Shown: positions 30,483-33,130 of the stretch, one piece after another
Layout: each line of letters opens with the position of its first letter
Position numbering within the stretch: position 1 is the stretch's first letter
From: JBFMFE01 sp040752295
GTDB taxonomy: Bacteria; UBP15; UBA6099; JBFMBQ01
DNA: 33,130 nucleotides
Direction of reading: 5' to 3'
NCBI GenBank assembly: GCA_040752295.1
Contig: JBFMFE010000185.1
Coordinates: 1-33,130 of the forward strand
Notes under the pieces: model-generated
Seen by the model: the letters and a program-made list of their open reading frames with translations, nothing else
Told to the model about the DNA's origin: nothing
The model's database searches: none
Position numbers and translations under genes: made by a program

Positions 30483-31299
30483 CGACGTAGAAAACGCCGC
30501 CACGGCCGAAGTTCTTGCCGCGGCGGATTCGGAAACATTCTCCAGAGTTTATATCGGCAGCGAGTTCTGCGAACGTCTCCTTCCATCCCCCCGGAAAATT
30601 GAAAAACTGATCGGCGCCGCGCGCGATTCCAATATCAGATTCTCACTCGTTACGCCCGTTTGCTCGGACGAGGGAATAAAGAAACTTGAAGCAATCCTGT
30701 CTCGCCGATCCGTAAACGACGAGGTCATAGTAAACGACTGGGGCGCGTTTCTTCTTTGCAGAGAGATGGGATTCATCCCCGCCCTCGGACGGCTGCTGAC
30801 CGCCTGCTGCCGGGACCCGCGCCTCACAGGCGGAATACCGGCGCGCGACGATCTTTTCAGGGATTATCTCAAATCCTCAAGCCTTAACTCCGGGGAATTC
30901 CTGGAATTCCTGGCGAAGGAAAACATCTCGAGAGTGGAAATAGACAATACAACACAGTTTTACAACTTCAAGCCTCCCTCGAGCTTGAAAGTTTCACTGC
31001 ATTTCCCATACGTCTATTCTTCCACCACGAGGCGGTGCCTGTACGCTCACGTTTTCCCGGAGAACAAGCCCCGAACCCTCGGCGTCAACCCGTGCGGAAA
31101 GGAATGTCTTGAAGGAACGATCACGTTCAAAATGCCGGGTTGCGGACACACCATGCTCGTTCGGGGCAACACCCAGTTTTATGAAAATCGCGTGCTCCCG
31201 GAAAATAGAACTCTGAAAAGATTTCATATTGACAGGATTGTGCATCACGACGTTCCGCTCCCGCGGAAAATTCCAGGAGACGGGAACGCGAATGGATAA
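30445..31299 (+). CDS. UbiV-like peptidase U32 family protein (pair 2)
   Basis: A 284-residue U32 protein (E. coli UbiV has about 290). It has RVYIGSEFCE (C42), EVIVNDWG, and C198-x18-C217-x3-C221 in RRCLYAHVF…NPCGKEC, the same cysteine layout as the UbiV-like protein of pair 1 and nearly that of UbiV. The frame is open further upstream, but those residues are antisense-like read-through of the UbiU-like gene; the ATG at 30445 gives the family length. The last 8 bases overlap the start of the carbamoyltransferase gene. It probably forms the 4Fe-4S partner of the 29532 product. Substrate unknown. Confidence 0.73.
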   Translation: MVIPARKNAFIHNDVENAATAEVLAAADSETFSRVYIGSEFCERLLPSPRKIEKLIGAARDSNIRFSLVTPVCSDEGIKKLEAILSRRSVNDEVIVNDWGAFLLCREMGFIPALGRLLTACCRDPRLTGGIPARDDLFRDYLKSSSLNSGEFLEFLAKENISRVEIDNTTQFYNFKPPSSLKVSLHFPYVYSSTTRRCLYAHVFPENKPRTLGVNPCGKECLEGTITFKMPGCGHTMLVRGNTQFYENRVLPENRTLKRFHIDRIVHHDVPLPRKIPGDGNANG

Positions 31300-32956
31300 G
31301 GTTCTCGGCATACACGGCCTCTGCCACGACTCCGGCGCCGCGCTCATATCCGGCGATAGAATCGTCGCCGTCTCCGAGGAAAGGCTCAGCAGGGTGAAGC
31401 ACGACCCGGAATTCCCGGTGAGGTCAATCAACTACGTCCTGAAAGCGTGCGGCGTCAGGGCTGTCAACGACATTGACGTTATGGTTTTTTCCTACGTCGA
31501 GCGCAGCGCCGACGCGATATCCAGGTTGATCAGAGACAGGCTTAAATACAAGGGACGCCTGCATTATATCCGGCATCACGACGCCCACGCCGCTTCCGCG
31601 TTCTACGTGAGCCCGTTCGAGGACGCCGCGATCCTGGTGATAGACGGCTGCGGTTCATGGATGGACGAGGCGGAAACGGGCGCATCCCCCCACTATCTTT
31701 CCACCCTCACCTGGAAACTCAGGGAGATTCAATCTCTCTACCGCGGTGACGGCAACCACATTAACCTGATTCACAGAACGAACAGCGCGGCGGATTATTC
31801 CATCGGCGCGGGCATCCTCTACAGCCTGGGCTCCATGATCCTGGGATTCGGCGAGATGGGCGCCGGAAAGCTCATGGCGCTTGCGGCTTACGGGGGGCGG
31901 AAACCGGTGTTCAAGAGTCCCTTCTTCGAGGACTTCCGCGCGGGGGACATCATCGCGCGGGGACTGCCGGGCGCAGACCCAATGATGCCGGACAACGTGG
32001 AACTCTACGCAAGAAAACTTTTCGGCATGAAACCGCGGCGGCCCGGTGAACAGATCACCAACCGGCACGCGGAGTTCGCGCATTTCATTCAAAAAGAAGC
32101 CGAAGCCGTAATGTTGAAACTCGCAAACCATCTCCACGATATAACGCAAGCCGAAAACCTCTGCGTCTCGGGCGGCGTCGCCCTGAACTGCCTGGCGAAC
32201 AAACTGATTCTCGACAACACGCCGTTCAGGAATCTTTTCATCCAGCCGGCGGCGACCGACACCGGCATCCCACTGGGGTGTGCTCTCCACGGCTATCACA
32301 AATTATTGAACAGACCGAAAAAATTCAACCTCGACACGGTTTTCCTGGGAAGAACGTACACGACCGGAGAAATCGAAGCCGCTCTTGATAAATTCAAGGG
32401 AATCAAATGGAGCAGTCCGGGAAATATCGCCGTAAAGTGCGCCCGCCTCCTGTCGGAGGGAAAAGTTGTCGGCCGGTTCACGGGCGGCTGCGAACTCGGT
32501 CCGCGCGCGCTCGGAAACAGAAGCATCCTCGCGGACCCGAGAAACCCGAAAATAAAAGACCATCTCGACAACAACGTGAAATTCAGAGAATCGTTCCGCC
32601 CTTACGCCCCAGCTGTGCTTGAAGAACATGCGCGGGAATTCTTCGACCTGAAGACGCCAAGCCCGTTCATGCTTCTCGCCGCCGCCGTCCATGAAGACAA
32701 ACGCCCACTGATCACGGCGGTGACGCACGTGGACGGAACCTCGAGGATTCAGACAGTCTCCGTAAATGAAAATCCCGGATTTTACAAACTGATCAGCGAA
32801 TTTTACAAATTGACCGGCGTTCCCCTGGTTCTGAACACGTCAATGAACACCGCTGGAGAACCGATCGTCGAAACCCCCGCTGACGCTTTGAAAATGCTCA
32901 CTTCGACGGAATTGGATTGCCTCATTCTTGAAAATGTTCTCGTCGAAAAAAAATGA
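31292..32956 (+). CDS. Carbamoyltransferase, NodU/CmcH (TobZ-like) family
   Basis: A 554-residue O-carbamoyltransferase that would use carbamoyl phosphate and ATP to carbamoylate a hydroxyl group. The Kae1-like domain begins MDKVLGIHGLCHDSGAAL and contains HHDAHAASAF (95-104, metal ligands), VIDGCGS (117-122) and SGGVALNC (293-300). The C-terminal YrdC-unrelated domain has ELGPRALGNRS (401-411) and LNTSMNTAGEPIV (514-526). Family members are about 550-600 residues and tailor antibiotics and Nod factors. The start at 31292 is chosen over the open extension from 31229 because MDKVLGIHG is the usual first strand. It overlaps the UbiV-like gene by 8 bp, linking hydroxylation to carbamoylation of the new hydroxyl (inference). 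A homologous domain is in the fusion protein at 11961. Confidence 0.93.
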   Translation: MDKVLGIHGLCHDSGAALISGDRIVAVSEERLSRVKHDPEFPVRSINYVLKACGVRAVNDIDVMVFSYVERSADAISRLIRDRLKYKGRLHYIRHHDAHAASAFYVSPFEDAAILVIDGCGSWMDEAETGASPHYLSTLTWKLREIQSLYRGDGNHINLIHRTNSAADYSIGAGILYSLGSMILGFGEMGAGKLMALAAYGGRKPVFKSPFFEDFRAGDIIARGLPGADPMMPDNVELYARKLFGMKPRRPGEQITNRHAEFAHFIQKEAEAVMLKLANHLHDITQAENLCVSGGVALNCLANKLILDNTPFRNLFIQPAATDTGIPLGCALHGYHKLLNRPKKFNLDTVFLGRTYTTGEIEAALDKFKGIKWSSPGNIAVKCARLLSEGKVVGRFTGGCELGPRALGNRSILADPRNPKIKDHLDNNVKFRESFRPYAPAVLEEHAREFFDLKTPSPFMLLAAAVHEDKRPLITAVTHVDGTSRIQTVSVNENPGFYKLISEFYKLTGVPLVLNTSMNTAGEPIVETPADALKMLTSTELDCLILENVLVEKK

Positions 32957-32996
32957 AGACGACCGGGCGGGCGGCCGTTTTCCCCTGGAAAAAGCA

Positions 32997-33130
32997 ATGA
33001 GAAAAAACAATAAAACAAGAAACACGGCGGATGAAACTCCACTCAAATATCCAGATGAGAATATCATATACCTCACCCTGCTCGACGATGTCGCATTCCT
33101 CAAAATATCGCGAGCGTGCAACAACCGTTG
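32997..33130 (+). CDS. Start of another radical SAM protein (cut by window edge)
   Basis: An ATG at 32997, 40 nt after the carbamoyltransferase stop and preceded by CTGGAAAAAG, opens a frame to the window end. It ends IYLTLLDDVAFLKISRACNNRC, where the last codon is incomplete but begins TG. The strand …FLKISRACNNRC is the usual entry to a CxxxCxxC cluster motif of radical SAM enzymes. The remainder lies outside the window, so the subtype is unknown. It appears to continue the operon 29532-32956. Confidence 0.65.
   Translation, partial: MRKNNKTRNTADETPLKYPDENIIYLTLLDDVAFLKISRACNNR

Noticed and set aside
1..33130. CRISPR array or complete insertion sequence
   Set aside because: No regularly spaced direct repeats and no intact transposase or integrase frame were found.

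Overview
The window looks like a chromosomal stretch from an uncultured, probably anaerobic bacterium. The evidence is eleven radical SAM domains, ferredoxin-type clusters, two pairs of oxygen-independent hydroxylase-like U32 proteins, ordinary sigma70-like promoters (several perfect TATAAT boxes) and a bacterial tRNA-Ser. Intergenic palindromes near 313-442 resemble, from memory, repeats of the PVC group and Omnitrophota; placement there is a guess, not a demonstration.

Layout. 1-882: the end of a possible upstream gene, then a repeat-rich non-coding stretch. 883-971: tRNA-Ser(CGA). 1039-2570: a BglII/BstYI-type restriction-modification pair, visibly more AT-rich than its surroundings, with partial copies of the tRNA 3' end downstream, which suggests a small island inserted at the tRNA. 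2571-3367: non-coding, with decayed remnants including an AAA ATPase.

3368 to the window end is one large accessory locus of alternating divergent and convergent transcription units. Minus: B12-radical SAM (3368-4927). Plus: SPASM radical SAM (5252-6337). Minus operon: UbiU-like U32, UbiV-like U32, SGNH hydrolase, GT2 glycosyltransferase (10703 down to 6470). Plus operon: radical SAM (11001-11945) and a 1688-residue four-domain protein (11961-17027) joining a PaaK-like adenylate-forming ligase, a DUF362/ferredoxin module, a NodU/CmcH-type carbamoyltransferase and a radical SAM domain. Minus: two B12-radical SAM proteins (20169 down to 17098). Plus operon: three more B12-radical SAM proteins and a membrane beta-propeller protein (20453-26563). 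Minus operon: GT4 glycosyltransferase and a B12-radical SAM protein (29363 down to 26731). Plus operon: second UbiU/UbiV-like pair, stand-alone carbamoyltransferase, and the start of another radical SAM gene cut by the window edge (29532-33130).

Working hypothesis (inference): the genes build or tailor a complex, possibly membrane- or lipid-linked, glycosylated small molecule under anoxia. The ligase domain would activate a carboxylate, the B12-radical SAM enzymes would methylate or rearrange unactivated carbons, the two UbiU/UbiV-like pairs would hydroxylate without O2, the carbamoyltransferases would add carbamoyl groups, the glycosyltransferases would add sugars and the SGNH enzyme would trim or transfer an ester. 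I do not recognise this combination as a described pathway.
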